From Sphingobacteriales bacterium TSM_CSS (GTDB taxonomy: Bacteria; Bacteroidota; Bacteroidia; Chitinophagales; UBA2359): a DNA stretch of 64,000 nucleotides. The position numbers and the translations under genes were made by a program. Where the stretch lies: contig NBMY01000110.1 in NCBI GenBank assembly GCA_002212985.1, positions 1 through 64,000 of the forward strand, in the 5' to 3' direction. How positions within the stretch are numbered: the stretch's first letter is position 1; each line of letters starts with the position of its first letter. Under the pieces are notes generated by a model that was not told where the DNA came from, searched no databases, and saw only the letters and a program-made list of their open reading frames with translations. Of this stretch, positions 1-9,263 are shown piece after piece.

Positions 1-28
1 ATTTCTTATCTCACTGATTATCAATGAG

Positions 29-187
29 TTATCTCGCTGAACTGTCAAAGTCAGGAAAAACGGTGCCGTACAACGCCAAAAACTGCTCATAAACCGGTAG
101 ATGTGTTAAAAAACGCTCCGTCGGGCGCAAAACAGGTAGGGGCGTAGTATCGGTCTGTGTTCTTGCTTCACATATTAGAGGCACGAC
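29..187 (-). other. Possible 3' gene remnant downstream of the alcohol dehydrogenase operon
   Basis: A 52-codon open stretch on the minus strand ends at a TAA and has a stop directly upstream, with no ATG. Its translation ends in VYEQFLALYGTVFPDF and a few more residues, which has the look of the C-terminus of an FGGY-type sugar kinase, but the match is too short to trust. It lies 35 bp beyond the stop of the alcohol dehydrogenase, in the same direction. It could equally be chance. Nothing else is recognised in positions 1-222. Confidence 0.18.
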
Positions 188-222
188 TCAAAAATTGTCC
201 GGAAAGTAATAATGGCTTGGTA

Positions 223-1371
223 TTACAACGCCTTTAGGTACAGTTCTTTAAAATCTTGCCGGCTTACCGGTTTGGGGTTGTTGGGGTGGGCAAAATCGGC
301 AAAGGCAAGGTCGGTCAGGGTTTCTATATGTTCGGGCAGTACGCCTATTTGGCGCAGTTTGTGCGGTATGTTAATGCGGCTGTTTAATTCAAACAGGTAT
401 TGCACAACGGCTTGCCCTGTTTCTTCTTTTAGTTCCAATGTGCGGGCAATGCGCCGGAATTTGTGTTCAAAACCGGCAATGTTAAACTCCATGCCGTAGG
501 GTATGTTTACCGCATTAGCCAGCCCGTGGTGCGTATCGAGCAATGATGAGAGCGGGTGCGCCAAAGAATGCACCACACCCAACCCTTTCTGAAACGCAAT
601 GGCACCCATCATAGAACCCAGCAACATTTTGCTGCGTGCTTCCGGCGTAGGGTTGTTTACCGCATCGGGCAGGGCTTCATGTATGAGAGTAATGCCTTCT
701 AAGGCAATGCCTTCGCAAATGGGGTGCGGCATTTTTGCCAAAAAGGCTTCCATATTGTGGGTAAGGGCATCCATGCCGGTGGCAGCGGTAACGGCCGGGG
801 GCAGGTCGTAGGTGAGTTCGGGGTCGGCAAATACAATTTTTGCCAGAAGTTTGGGCGAGAACAGTATTTTTTTCTGATGGGTAACATCATCGGCAATAAT
901 GGCGCTGCGTCCTACCTCGCTGCCCGTGCCCGATGTGGTGGGAATGGTAACAAAGTGCGGCACTTCATTGGTTACATATACATCGCCGCCAATAAGGTCG
1001 TCGTATTTAAACAGGTCTTCGCGGTGGTGTACCCTAAGCACAATGGCGCGTGCTACGTCTAAGGCTGCGCCGCCGCCAATGCCTACTATGCAATCGCGGC
1101 CGGTATTATCCCAAACATCGGTTCCTTTATACACATCAGATTTTACCGGGTTTTTGTGAATATCGGAAAATACTTCTGCCGTTAAGTTGTTGGCGGTCAG
1201 GTTTGCGATTATTTTTTTGAAAAAGGGCAGTTGCGCCACTATGGCATCTGTAACAATAAGCGGGTTTTTCAGCCCGTTTTGTTTAAGGTAGGCGGGCAGT
1301 TCGCTTGCCGCGCCAAGGCCAAACCTTATGGTAGTGGGGAAATTGTATTGGTAAATACTGTTGAAAGTCAT
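223..1371 (-). CDS. Iron-containing alcohol dehydrogenase, group III
   Basis: A 382-residue protein, full length for the Fe-ADH family, which interconverts alcohols and aldehydes with NAD(P). The nucleotide-binding loop GIGGGAALD lies at about residues 97-105. The four expected metal ligands are D201, H205, H268 and H282, with the same spacing as in FucO, so the enzyme should be active. It is the last gene of a minus-strand operon, 49 bp after a glutamine-synthetase-like ligase and downstream of an ethanolamine-type permease. In that setting the likely substrate is an amino alcohol or its gamma-glutamyl derivative, such as gamma-glutamylethanolamide. The substrate is inferred from neighbours only; the family assignment is secure. 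Confidence 0.93.
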   Translation of the reverse strand: MTFNSIYQYNFPTTIRFGLGAASELPAYLKQNGLKNPLIVTDAIVAQLPFFKKIIANLTANNLTAEVFSDIHKNPVKSDVYKGTDVWDNTGRDCIVGIGGGAALDVARAIVLRVHHREDLFKYDDLIGGDVYVTNEVPHFVTIPTTSGTGSEVGRSAIIADDVTHQKKILFSPKLLAKIVFADPELTYDLPPAVTAATGMDALTHNMEAFLAKMPHPICEGIALEGITLIHEALPDAVNNPTPEARSKMLLGSMMGAIAFQKGLGVVHSLAHPLSSLLDTHHGLANAVNIPYGMEFNIAGFEHKFRRIARTLELKEETGQAVVQYLFELNSRINIPHKLRQIGVLPEHIETLTDLAFADFAHPNNPKPVSRQDFKELYLKAL

Positions 1372-1420
1372 GTTGAAAATGCTGTTTTAGGATGGTTGTT
1401 AAATGGTTTATATTTTTTTA

Positions 1421-2779
1421 TTAAATTATTTCAAAATAGCGTTTCATTTCCCAGTCGGTAACTGCTTTGGCAAATTGCCGCCATTCCCAAAGTCGGGTTT
1501 GGGTAAAATGCTGTACAAAACCGGCGCCAAAGAGTTCCTTGGCCACTTCGGAGTTTTGCATTTGCAGGGTAGCTTCGTAGAGGTTTTGCGGCAGGGTTCC
1601 GTTGCTGATATCGCGGTAGCCGTTGCCCACCGTGGCGGGTTGCAGCAGTGGCAGTTGGTGCCTGATGCCGTACAGACCCGATGCAAGGCAGGCAGCCATG
1701 GCTAAGTAGGGATTTACATCGGAACCTACCACGCGGGTTTCTAACCTTGCCGCTTTTTTACTTCCCGAAAGTATGCGCAGGGCTACGGTTCTGTTGTCGG
1801 GCGCCCACGTTAAGGTGGTTGGCGCCCATGCGCCTTCTACTAAGCGTTTGTAGCTGTTTACCGTAGGCGCTACCATTGGTAAAATATGAGGCAGGCAGTA
1901 AAGTTGTCCGGCAACATAGTGTTTCATGATTTGGCTCATGTGCAGTGGGTCGGAGCTATCATAAAAAAGATTGGTTTTGGCATCGGCATCCCAGAGGCTT
2001 TGGTGTACGTGGCCGCTGCAACCGGGCAGGGTTTCGTTCCATTTTGCCATAAAAGTGGACATAATGCCATGTTGGTAGGCAATTTCCTTTACCGCCGTTT
2101 TAAAAAGTGTGGCGCGGTCGGCTGCTTCCAATATGGCCGAGTAGGTGATGGCTGCCTCATATACGCCGGGGCCCGTTTCGGTATGCAGCCCTTCCAATGG
2201 AATATTAAATTGCTGTAACCCGTCAAACAGGTGCGACATAAAATCGTTTCGCAACGTACTGCGCAAAATAGAGTAGCCAAACATGCCGGGCGTAATAGGA
2301 GCAGGGTTTCGGAACCCTTTTTCTTCCAGGGTTTGCGGGGTTTCGGCAAAGTTAAACCATTCAAATTCCTGGGCAAAGAAGGGGAAAAAACCATCGGCAA
2401 GGCATTGTTGCAGTACGGTTTTCAGCAGGTTTCGGGGGCATACGTACAGGGGTTGGTTGTTTTCGGCAACCAGATCGGCCAGAAAAAAGGGTTGGTTGTT
2501 TTCCCAGGGTATTTTGCGGTAGGTATCGGTATCTATTTTAACCGGCGCATCGGGGTAGCCGGTATGCCAGCCGGTAAACTGCACATTGTCGTAAGCCACA
2601 TCGGCCATATCCCAACCAAAGGTAACATCGCAAAAACCCATACGGCTTTCGAGGACGGAAAAAAACTTGTCGGTAGAAATATATTTTCCGCGCAATATGC
2701 CGTCCATATCGGCAACTGCCAGTTTTACCCTTCCCGAAGGGTGTTGCCTTATTTCGTTCAGTATTTCGGATAAAGCCAT
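1421..2779 (-). CDS. Glutamine synthetase family ligase, probable gamma-glutamyl-amine synthetase
   Basis: A 452-residue protein of the glutamine synthetase superfamily, close to the length of PuuA/GlnA4-type enzymes. Seen are the N-terminal beta-grasp part, the ATP/metal-site segment GCSGHVHQSLWD (the usual HxHxS core), the loop NRTVALRI and the C-terminal VVGSDVNPYLAMAA. Family members near amine transporters ligate glutamate to putrescine, ethanolamine or other amines instead of ammonia. It sits 46 bp after an ethanolamine-type permease and 49 bp before an iron alcohol dehydrogenase. That context argues for gamma-glutamylethanolamide (or polyamine) synthesis over nitrogen assimilation. No GlnB/PII gene is nearby. 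Start ATG at 2779 agrees with the family N-terminus. Confidence 0.88.
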   Translation of the reverse strand: MALSEILNEIRQHPSGRVKLAVADMDGILRGKYISTDKFFSVLESRMGFCDVTFGWDMADVAYDNVQFTGWHTGYPDAPVKIDTDTYRKIPWENNQPFFLADLVAENNQPLYVCPRNLLKTVLQQCLADGFFPFFAQEFEWFNFAETPQTLEEKGFRNPAPITPGMFGYSILRSTLRNDFMSHLFDGLQQFNIPLEGLHTETGPGVYEAAITYSAILEAADRATLFKTAVKEIAYQHGIMSTFMAKWNETLPGCSGHVHQSLWDADAKTNLFYDSSDPLHMSQIMKHYVAGQLYCLPHILPMVAPTVNSYKRLVEGAWAPTTLTWAPDNRTVALRILSGSKKAARLETRVVGSDVNPYLAMAACLASGLYGIRHQLPLLQPATVGNGYRDISNGTLPQNLYEATLQMQNSEVAKELFGAGFVQHFTQTRLWEWRQFAKAVTDWEMKRYFEII

Positions 2780-2825
2780 GGCGATAGGTAGTTTTTTATG
2801 TTAGTTATTGCCGGTTTTGTTGTAG

Positions 2826-4151
2826 TTATGCGGTTTGCCGGGCGTTTTTTGCAATGCGGTATATAAGAAAAGGCACCACCATTGTGCTTGCGTAAATAAG
2901 CGCCAGCAGCGGGTTACACCAGCACATGGCCAGTAATGAAAAGGCAGCTATAAAAAAAGCCGTAAGCGGAAACCATGGGTAAAATGGCACTTTAAACGGT
3001 CGAGGCATTTGGGGTTTTTGGCGGCGCAATTGCAGCAGCGCCAACATGGAAACCACATACAACGTAAGCGCCCCGAAAACCGAAATGATAATAATTTGCC
3101 CTGTTTTACCGGTAAGCAGCGCTAAAATGCCTACAGCCATATTGGCCAGCAGGGCGTTGGCAGGTGTATGAAAACGGGGCGAAACAATGCCCAATACAGC
3201 CGGCAGGTTTCGGGCCTTGCCCATTTCGTAGGTAGAGCGGCCCGCCGCCAGCAGCAGCCCGTGAAACGAAGCTACCAGCCCAAACAAACCAATGGTAATG
3301 AGCAACCGGTACATAAGGTGGTTGCTGCCGGTAATATGTGCCAGCGCTAAGGGCAGGGGAGAGTCGGAAGTTTCGCCGCCGGTGCCGTTTTTATATACAA
3401 TGGCTTCCCAGCCTGCCACGCCTGCCGATGCGGTAAAAACCAAGGCACACAAAGCCACTAAGGTGGCTATGGCCGAGCCAAAGCCGATAAGAATATGCCG
3501 TTGAGGGTTTTTGGTTTCTTCGGCAACGTTGGCAACGCCTTCAATGCCCAGAAAAAACCAAATGGCAAAGGGTATGGCTGCCATAGCCCCGCCCCAGCCG
3601 GCCGGAAAATGGTTGTGCTGCAGGTTGGCAATTTCAAAATGCGGCAGGGTAAGGGCGGCAAACAACAGCAACTCCGCAACGGCAAAAATGGTAATAAAGG
3701 TTTCGAAAGTGGCGGCAGCCTTTACCCCGTAAATGTTAAGGGCGGTAAACAACACATACACCACCACGGCGCAACCCAACACAGAAATGCCCGGAAAAAA
3801 AGCATTCAGATATGCGCCAATGGCAAAGGCAATAGCCGGCGGTGCAAAAATAAACTCAATGGTTTGCGCCCAGCCGGCAATAAACCCTATGTTGGGTCCA
3901 AAGGCGGTAAAAGCATAGTCGAACCCGCCGCCGGCTTTTGGTATGGCGCAGGCAAGTTCGGCATAACTGAAGGTAAAGGTTACATACATGATGGTAATAA
4001 AACAGGTGGCAATGGCCATGCCCAACGTGCCGCCTTGCTCCAACCCCAAATTCCAGCCAAAATACATGCCCGAAATAACATAACCTACTCCCAAACCCCA
4101 CAACATAAACGGGGTAAGCGCCTTATCTAAATGACCACCGGCTTTGTCCAT
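2826..4151 (-). CDS. APC-superfamily permease, ethanolamine permease type
   Basis: A 441-residue integral membrane protein with about twelve hydrophobic segments. The N-terminal helix carries GLGVGYVISGMYFGWN, typical of the ethanolamine permease branch of the amino acid/polyamine/organocation superfamily, and the segment AIPKAGGGFDYA is conserved in APC carriers. It is the first gene of the operon with the glutamine-synthetase-like ligase and iron alcohol dehydrogenase, and a -7 box lies 42 bp upstream. It would import ethanolamine or a similar amine for gamma-glutamylation in the cytoplasm. The superfamily is certain and the ethanolamine specificity is likely, but another amine or amino acid remains possible. 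No microcompartment eut genes are present. Confidence 0.85.
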   Translation of the reverse strand: MDKAGGHLDKALTPFMLWGLGVGYVISGMYFGWNLGLEQGGTLGMAIATCFITIMYVTFTFSYAELACAIPKAGGGFDYAFTAFGPNIGFIAGWAQTIEFIFAPPAIAFAIGAYLNAFFPGISVLGCAVVVYVLFTALNIYGVKAAATFETFITIFAVAELLLFAALTLPHFEIANLQHNHFPAGWGGAMAAIPFAIWFFLGIEGVANVAEETKNPQRHILIGFGSAIATLVALCALVFTASAGVAGWEAIVYKNGTGGETSDSPLPLALAHITGSNHLMYRLLITIGLFGLVASFHGLLLAAGRSTYEMGKARNLPAVLGIVSPRFHTPANALLANMAVGILALLTGKTGQIIIISVFGALTLYVVSMLALLQLRRQKPQMPRPFKVPFYPWFPLTAFFIAAFSLLAMCWCNPLLALIYASTMVVPFLIYRIAKNARQTA

Positions 4152-4192
4152 AGCAGCAAGTTGTTTAATGTGCAGGGTTTATTACCGTGCAA

Positions 4193-4200
4193 CAAAGGTA
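4193..4200 (-). promoter_or_regulatory. -7 box TACCTTTG for the permease-ligase-dehydrogenase operon
   Basis: On the minus strand TACCTTTG matches the Bacteroidota -7 consensus TAnnTTTG exactly and predicts an untranslated leader of roughly 35-40 nt before the permease ATG at 4151. A clear TTG at the -33 position with a 19-nt spacer was not found. The gap 4152-4484 is a divergent promoter region; nothing else was recognised in it. Confidence 0.5.
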
Positions 4201-4432
4201 TAAAAATTACCCGAAGCAAAACCGCCGTTTTTAAAACAAAACACAGAGTAAGGGCGGTAAATACTACTCAAAACATGTTGTAAGGGGTGCAAGGGTGGGG
4301 CAGAGGCGGTAACAAACGGCGCAGAACATTAGTGTAACGATTTTTAATGGGTTATGTGAAAATATTTCTATTGATTTTGGGTAAATTCAGGATGAATTCT
4401 GTGCACACATAGCAACCACCACAAAAAAAGAG

Positions 4433-4440
4433 TACATTTG
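4433..4440 (+). promoter_or_regulatory. -7 box TACATTTG for the gene at 4485
   Basis: TACATTTG matches TAnnTTTG and lies 44 bp before the ATG. The upstream A-rich stretch has no convincing -33 TTG. Confidence 0.4.
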
Positions 4441-4484
4441 TTTCGTTAATAAACCATTTCAGGCAACTTTAAACTGTTTGAACT

Positions 4485-6074
4485 ATGGCAGGTTATTCAA
4501 CCGATTTGTTCGATCTCGTTAAAACGCTTACGGTTAATGAAAAAGCATATTTTAAAAAATATGCCTACAAACAGCAATCCGATGCCAGGGAAAACCCTTA
4601 CCTGCGGCTGTTTGATGCCATTGACAAACAGGAAACCTATGATGAGGAAAAGTTGGTGAAAAAATTTGCGAAAGAAAAATTTGCCCAAAAGTTTTCGGCT
4701 GCAAAGAACTATCTGTACAACCTTATTTTGGATTGTTTGGCCATGTACGATACCAACAGCGAAAAACTACGCCATAAACTGAGGCAGCAAATTAAGCAAA
4801 TTGAAGCGCTGATTGATCGCGGCTTAATGGAACAAGCCATGAAAAAGGTAGAAGCTACCCGAAAACTGCTGCACCCCGATAACGTAATAAACCAATATAG
4901 CTGGCATATTGAACTCATAAACCTGCAATTGGAAATAATGCCCTATAAAACCGAAACACATGATGAGCGTATGAAACTGCAATACGAAAAAAGCCATCTT
5001 TTATCGGTTATTGCCAATTCGCAGGAGTACTACAACCTTTATTTACACTCCCTGCACCTGTTAAACCAAACCGGCTATACTCAATTGGAAAAACATGGTA
5101 AACAGGCCGAAACGTTTCAGGATATTATTTCGCACCCGTTATTGGCAGATATTAACCTTGCCTTGTCGTTTAATGCAAGGCTGTTTTACTGCAATACCTG
5201 GTTTAACTACTACCTTTGGAATGCCGATTACCACAAAGCGCTGCATTTTGCACAGCTTCAGGTAGCGCAGTTTAGTACAGAGGCCTTGCAGTTGAGCAAT
5301 GTGCAAAAATTGATGGTGTCTTACAAAGGAGTGCTCATGGCGCTTACCAAACTGGAAGATTACGACCAATTTGATGAAACCGTGAGGGAAATTGAGAATT
5401 GGAACCTCCGTTTTGCTGATAAAGTAACCCCCGAAGCGGTAAACACACTCATGGATGCCGTTTATGGTTCTCCGTTTGATGCTTATTATAACCAAAAGCG
5501 CTATGCCAAGGCATTTAACCTCATTCCCAACATGCGGCAATACTTGGAAAACAGGTTTGCCCAACGTTTTAAGGGCAACAACATACACTATACCCTGTTA
5601 ATTGCGGCGCTTAATTTTTATGCCGGCAACCTGAACCAAGCTTTAACCGAGTTGGAGGTTGTACTGAACGACAAAGACCTGGAAACCGTGCCTATTACCC
5701 ACTGCACCGCCCGAATTTTACACCTGCTCATCCATTTTGAACTGAAAAACGACCTGCTGCTCGAATCTCTGGGCAGGGCTACCTACCGGTTTTTGTATCA
5801 GTACGAATCAAATTATCAGGTAGAATCGCTCATCATACGGTTTATGCGCAACGCCTCGCAAATTGCCAATGCTAAGGAAATGACCGAAGCCCTTAAAAAA
5901 CTGCGCGAAAAACTGGAACCCTTCCTTTCCGATGAGTTTGAAAGGGAAGCTTTTGCCCGTTTACATTACTTAGACTGGATAGACAGCAAACTAAACAACT
6001 GCACCGTTTGGGAATGGACAGAAAAACAACATACAAAACGGATTGTGGCGCAAAAAACAGCATTAAAAATATAA
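4485..6074 (+). CDS. Conserved helical protein of unknown function, TPR-like
   Basis: A 529-residue soluble protein with no signal peptide and no membrane segment. It is rich in Leu, Glu, Lys and Tyr and reads as a long series of amphipathic helices, compatible with a TPR-type solenoid. The N-terminus (LFDLVKTLTVNEKAYFKKYA) and repeated YNLYLHSL/LLIHFEL-like helices suggest a scaffold rather than an enzyme. No catalytic motif was recognised. It is transcribed alone and divergently from the amine operon. The function is unknown; I am confident only that it is a real gene, from its length and codon use. Confidence 0.82.
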   Translation: MAGYSTDLFDLVKTLTVNEKAYFKKYAYKQQSDARENPYLRLFDAIDKQETYDEEKLVKKFAKEKFAQKFSAAKNYLYNLILDCLAMYDTNSEKLRHKLRQQIKQIEALIDRGLMEQAMKKVEATRKLLHPDNVINQYSWHIELINLQLEIMPYKTETHDERMKLQYEKSHLLSVIANSQEYYNLYLHSLHLLNQTGYTQLEKHGKQAETFQDIISHPLLADINLALSFNARLFYCNTWFNYYLWNADYHKALHFAQLQVAQFSTEALQLSNVQKLMVSYKGVLMALTKLEDYDQFDETVREIENWNLRFADKVTPEAVNTLMDAVYGSPFDAYYNQKRYAKAFNLIPNMRQYLENRFAQRFKGNNIHYTLLIAALNFYAGNLNQALTELEVVLNDKDLETVPITHCTARILHLLIHFELKNDLLLESLGRATYRFLYQYESNYQVESLIIRFMRNASQIANAKEMTEALKKLREKLEPFLSDEFEREAFARLHYLDWIDSKLNNCTVWEWTEKQHTKRIVAQKTALKI

Positions 6075-6095
6075 GCAATTCGCTGCCCGGCTTTT

Positions 6096-6932
6096 TTATA
6101 AAGGCACTGCCACATTACCTTCAAAAACCGGTATTAACCCCAGTTGTTGCGCTTTTTCAAAAAGGGTATTTACAGCAAGCAGCCCTTTTTCGCCTAAGTT
6201 AAGTGAGTATTGGTTTACATACAGTTGTATGTGTTGCATCATAACCGCCTCGTCCATTTCCTGTGCGTAGGAGCGCACGTAGGGCATGGTTTCGGCGGGG
6301 TGGTCAAAGGCGTATTGCACGCTTTGGCGCAGCAGGCGGTCAACCTGCTGTTTAAGGTGCAACGGCAGGTGGCGTTGTATGGCAATGCCGCCCAATGGTA
6401 TGGGCAGTTGGGTTTGGGTTTCCCAAAACTCACCCAAATCGGCAATTTTTACCAGCCCCCGGCTTTGGTAGGTAAAGCGGTTTTCATGAATAATCAGCCC
6501 GGCATCAGCCTTGCCACTGATAACGGTGTTTTCAATTTCCGAAAACAGCATAACATGTTTGTTGGTTGCCTGCGGGTACGCCAGTCCAAGCAAGAAATTG
6601 GCGGTGGTATATTTACCCGGTATGGCAATTTGGGCAGCATTTACTTCTGTTGTGGTTAAAGGTTGTTTGGCAATCAGCAGCGGGCCGCAGTTGTTGCCAA
6701 GGGCGCTGCCGGCGTTCAGCAGTTCGTAGTTGGGCAGCAAATGCCCCAAAGCATGGTAGCTGAGTTTGGTAATGTGCAGGCTGTTGGCAAATGCGCGGCG
6801 GTTCAGTTCTTCTACATCGGCTATAACGGGGGTAAACCGCAGGTTGCCGGTATCAATTTTACCATTGACCAAAGCATCAAATAAAAACGTATCATTAGGG
6901 CAAGGCGAAAAACCAAGCGTTAGTGTTTGCAT
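6096..6932 (-). CDS. mqnD: 1,4-dihydroxy-6-naphthoate synthase (menaquinone, futalosine route)
   Basis: A 278-residue protein that converts cyclic dehypoxanthine futalosine to 1,4-dihydroxy-6-naphthoate in menaquinone biosynthesis. It is a solute-binding-protein fold with the family N-terminus LTLGFSPCPNDTF and the hinge segment GLIIHENRFTY. The ATG at 6932 is chosen because it places MQTLTLGFSPCPND at the usual start; an in-frame GTG at 6956 would add eight untypical residues. It is divergent from the GNAT gene, and no other mqn gene lies in the window, so the pathway genes are scattered. It implies menaquinone-based respiration via futalosine rather than the classical Men pathway. Confidence 0.93.
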   Translation of the reverse strand: MQTLTLGFSPCPNDTFLFDALVNGKIDTGNLRFTPVIADVEELNRRAFANSLHITKLSYHALGHLLPNYELLNAGSALGNNCGPLLIAKQPLTTTEVNAAQIAIPGKYTTANFLLGLAYPQATNKHVMLFSEIENTVISGKADAGLIIHENRFTYQSRGLVKIADLGEFWETQTQLPIPLGGIAIQRHLPLHLKQQVDRLLRQSVQYAFDHPAETMPYVRSYAQEMDEAVMMQHIQLYVNQYSLNLGEKGLLAVNTLFEKAQQLGLIPVFEGNVAVPL

Positions 6933-6995
6933 GAAAGAAGGTGGTGATGAAGGCACAAAAATCGGTTTTTTTCGGGGTAATTTGACAAAAAAGCC

Positions 6996-7003
6996 TAATT
7001 TTG
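6996..7003 (+). promoter_or_regulatory. -7 box TAATTTTG for the GNAT gene
   Basis: TAATTTTG fits TAnnTTTG. Transcription from it would begin near 7008 and give a leader of about 40 nt before the ATG at 7049, which excludes the upstream TTG at 7001 as a start. Confidence 0.4.
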
Positions 7004-7048
7004 TACAATAGAATTATCCGAAATTTCCATCATTCCCTCCATTTTCCT

Positions 7049-7531
7049 ATGCAAATTAACATCAGAAAAGCAGAAAAGCCCGATTTGCCTGCCGCCTACC
7101 GCCTCATTTGCGAATTGGCGCTGTTTGAAAAAGCCCCCGAAGAAGTTACCCTTACCCTTGAACAGTTTGAAAAAGACGGGTTTGGACCGCAACCGCTGTA
7201 TTTTATGCGCGTTGCCGAAATAACCCTGCCCGATGGCAGCGCCGAAATTGCCGGCATGGCCTTGTTTTTCTTTTGCTACTCTACCTGGAAAGGTAAAATT
7301 TTATACCTCGATGATGTTATTGTTACCGGGCAGTACCGCGGGTTGGGCATTGGAAAATTGCTGATTGACGAAGTTTTTAAATTTGCCAAAGAACAGCAGG
7401 TAAATCAGGTGCGCTGGCATGTGCTGGATTGGAACACACCCGCCGTTGAGTTTTATAAAAAACTTGGCATGAAACTGGAGCCGGAGTGGGTTACCTGTAA
7501 ATACACCAAAGAACAAATTGAGGCGTATTAG
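7049..7531 (+). CDS. GNAT family N-acetyltransferase, diamine acetyltransferase-like
   Basis: A 160-residue GCN5-related acetyltransferase. The acetyl-CoA pyrophosphate loop is QYRGLGIGK and the C-terminal part reads VRWHVLDWNTPAVEFYKKLG, as in the spermidine/spermine acetyltransferase (SSAT) branch, which also carries the ILYLDDVIV strand seen here. The likely reaction is acetylation of a small amine or polyamine with acetyl-CoA in the cytoplasm. ATG 7049 is preferred over an in-frame TTG at 7001 because the family begins with a strand like INIRKAEKPDLP. It is transcribed alone. The fold is secure; the substrate is not. Confidence 0.88.
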   Translation: MQINIRKAEKPDLPAAYRLICELALFEKAPEEVTLTLEQFEKDGFGPQPLYFMRVAEITLPDGSAEIAGMALFFFCYSTWKGKILYLDDVIVTGQYRGLGIGKLLIDEVFKFAKEQQVNQVRWHVLDWNTPAVEFYKKLGMKLEPEWVTCKYTKEQIEAY

Positions 7532-7666
7532 GTAAAACAAAAGGCAGCCAAAAAGTACAAACACAGGGTTATAGCCTTTAGCCTGCATACACAAAGCAAA
7601 GGGGTTAAGCAATTCCTTGCAAGCGCTGCAATTTTATGAATGAAGGGCAAACCGGCAATGTAAACC

Positions 7667-9001
7667 CTATTTTGCTTCTTCGGGAGCCGGAATTTTCCAG
7701 CCGCGCGACTCATAAAATAAAGTCATAAAAATACGGGCGGTTTCTTCGTTTTTAAACAAAGAGGCCGGGTCTTCGGGGTTGCAGCAAATGCTCATAGCTT
7801 TGTCAAACGGGGTGTCTGCCTTTAGCAGTTCGACATTGGTGAGATTTCTTTCTATGAGTTTATGGGTGCTAAGCGGCTCATAAGGCAGCTTAAAAAGGTT
7901 AAGTATTTTAAGCAACAGGCTTCGGGTGGTGGCAATGGGGTAGCTTTCTACCAGATGGTTCCACGAAAACTGCGGGTTTTCTACATACGATTCCTGAGAA
8001 AGGTAATTTCGGAACGAGTTGATAAAGCGGGGATTTCCGGTTTCAATAAAAAATACGGCAAAGGCAATATGGCTGAGCGTATAGGCATTGCGCGATATGT
8101 GCATGGCAATTTCCGATGTATGAGGAACCATGCCGCGGAACTGAAACCGAAAAACGTTCATAAAGAAACCCAACAGCGGCACGTCTTCGGCTTGTACGCG
8201 GGTGCGCATTCTTTCGTACCGGCGTTTAAAAACATAATTTCCCAGCGCTTTCGACAGGTGGAAATCGGTATGATAGATAATCCAAAGCAGCCTGAAAAGG
8301 GCGTCTTTGTTGGGTTCGCGCTTTATTTTTTCAAGCCATTGGGCCGATTCTATGCTGTGAATCCAGTTGCGCAGTTCTGCCTGATTAAGTTGTAACAGTT
8401 CCCAAAGTACGCGGTTAAGTTCTATCAGGTTGTAGCGTTCCAGAAAATCCTGCACAGGCAGTTGAAACACCATATTGGTAATATCGTCGGCAATTTTGTG
8501 GTATTGCTCGTTATTTTGCTCAATACCCAGCCTTTTAATTTGTTTAATAAAAGGTAAAAAGCCTCGGCTAAGCGGAATTTGCACTTGTGCAGGTAAATCT
8601 ACATCGGCAATAATTTTGTTTACCAGCACTTTATGTGCAGCAGGGGCAATATTTACTAAGTTGTGCGACAGCAAAGACAAATCGGTTAGTTTTTCCTTCT
8701 GTACATCAATTACCTCTACCATGTATTTGGCTATGGTTTGCAGTTGTAATTTTTGTAATTCTGTAGTGTAAACTTTACTGAAACTGGACAACAACCTGCC
8801 AAAAAGCGAAACAGCAGGTTTAAAATCATGATACAACTGTTCAATTTTGGGTTTGCTGTTGAGCAATTGTATAAAATCTGCCACTCCCTTTGCCGATTTG
8901 GCGTTTTTCCATCTGCAACTGTATAGCAGGTTGGGCAGTTGGTTAATGTCGGGATATTGGCTAAGATCGGTTGTAGTTGGGTCGTAATTGATAACGGGCA
9001 T
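7667..9001 (-). CDS. Uncharacterised helical protein
   Basis: A 444-residue protein of unknown function, starting at the ATG that begins MPVINYDPTTTDLSQYPD; an in-frame GTG at 9061 would add 20 hydrophobic residues unlike the rest. The protein is soluble, helix-rich and basic in the middle (RRYERMRTRVQAEDV), with no signal peptide and no metal or nucleotide motif that I recognise. The C-terminus FYESRGWKIPAPEEAK is acidic-basic and flexible. It lies downstream of a tRNA gene on the same strand but has its own gap, and converges with the GNAT gene across 135 bp that show nothing else. The gene is real by length and codon use; no function is offered. Confidence 0.78.
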   Translation of the reverse strand: MPVINYDPTTTDLSQYPDINQLPNLLYSCRWKNAKSAKGVADFIQLLNSKPKIEQLYHDFKPAVSLFGRLLSSFSKVYTTELQKLQLQTIAKYMVEVIDVQKEKLTDLSLLSHNLVNIAPAAHKVLVNKIIADVDLPAQVQIPLSRGFLPFIKQIKRLGIEQNNEQYHKIADDITNMVFQLPVQDFLERYNLIELNRVLWELLQLNQAELRNWIHSIESAQWLEKIKREPNKDALFRLLWIIYHTDFHLSKALGNYVFKRRYERMRTRVQAEDVPLLGFFMNVFRFQFRGMVPHTSEIAMHISRNAYTLSHIAFAVFFIETGNPRFINSFRNYLSQESYVENPQFSWNHLVESYPIATTRSLLLKILNLFKLPYEPLSTHKLIERNLTNVELLKADTPFDKAMSICCNPEDPASLFKNEETARIFMTLFYESRGWKIPAPEEAK

Positions 9002-9229
9002 AGGTTTTAGCTGGTTAAAATGGTTATAAATTGCAAAGCAGCGCAAAAATATTGCCAACACAGGTTAAACACAAAAATAGCAGGGTGGTTAATAAAAAAG
9101 CCTGTTTTTTTGTATTTGCCGGTTATTAGTGTTTTGCTGCAACAAATATACAGGCAAAGATGGTATAAAAGTTGGTGTTTTTGAGCTTAGTGTAGTTTTT
9201 TTTCTGTTGGTGATAATGGTGCAATAAAA

Positions 9230-9263
9230 AAACCTTGATTATTGCAAAAGAATAATCAAGGTT

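Noticed and set aside
3495-4130. 211-codon plus-strand open frame opposite the permease
   Set aside because: Lies entirely antisense to a clear membrane carrier; Lys/Gly/Asn-rich with no family features.
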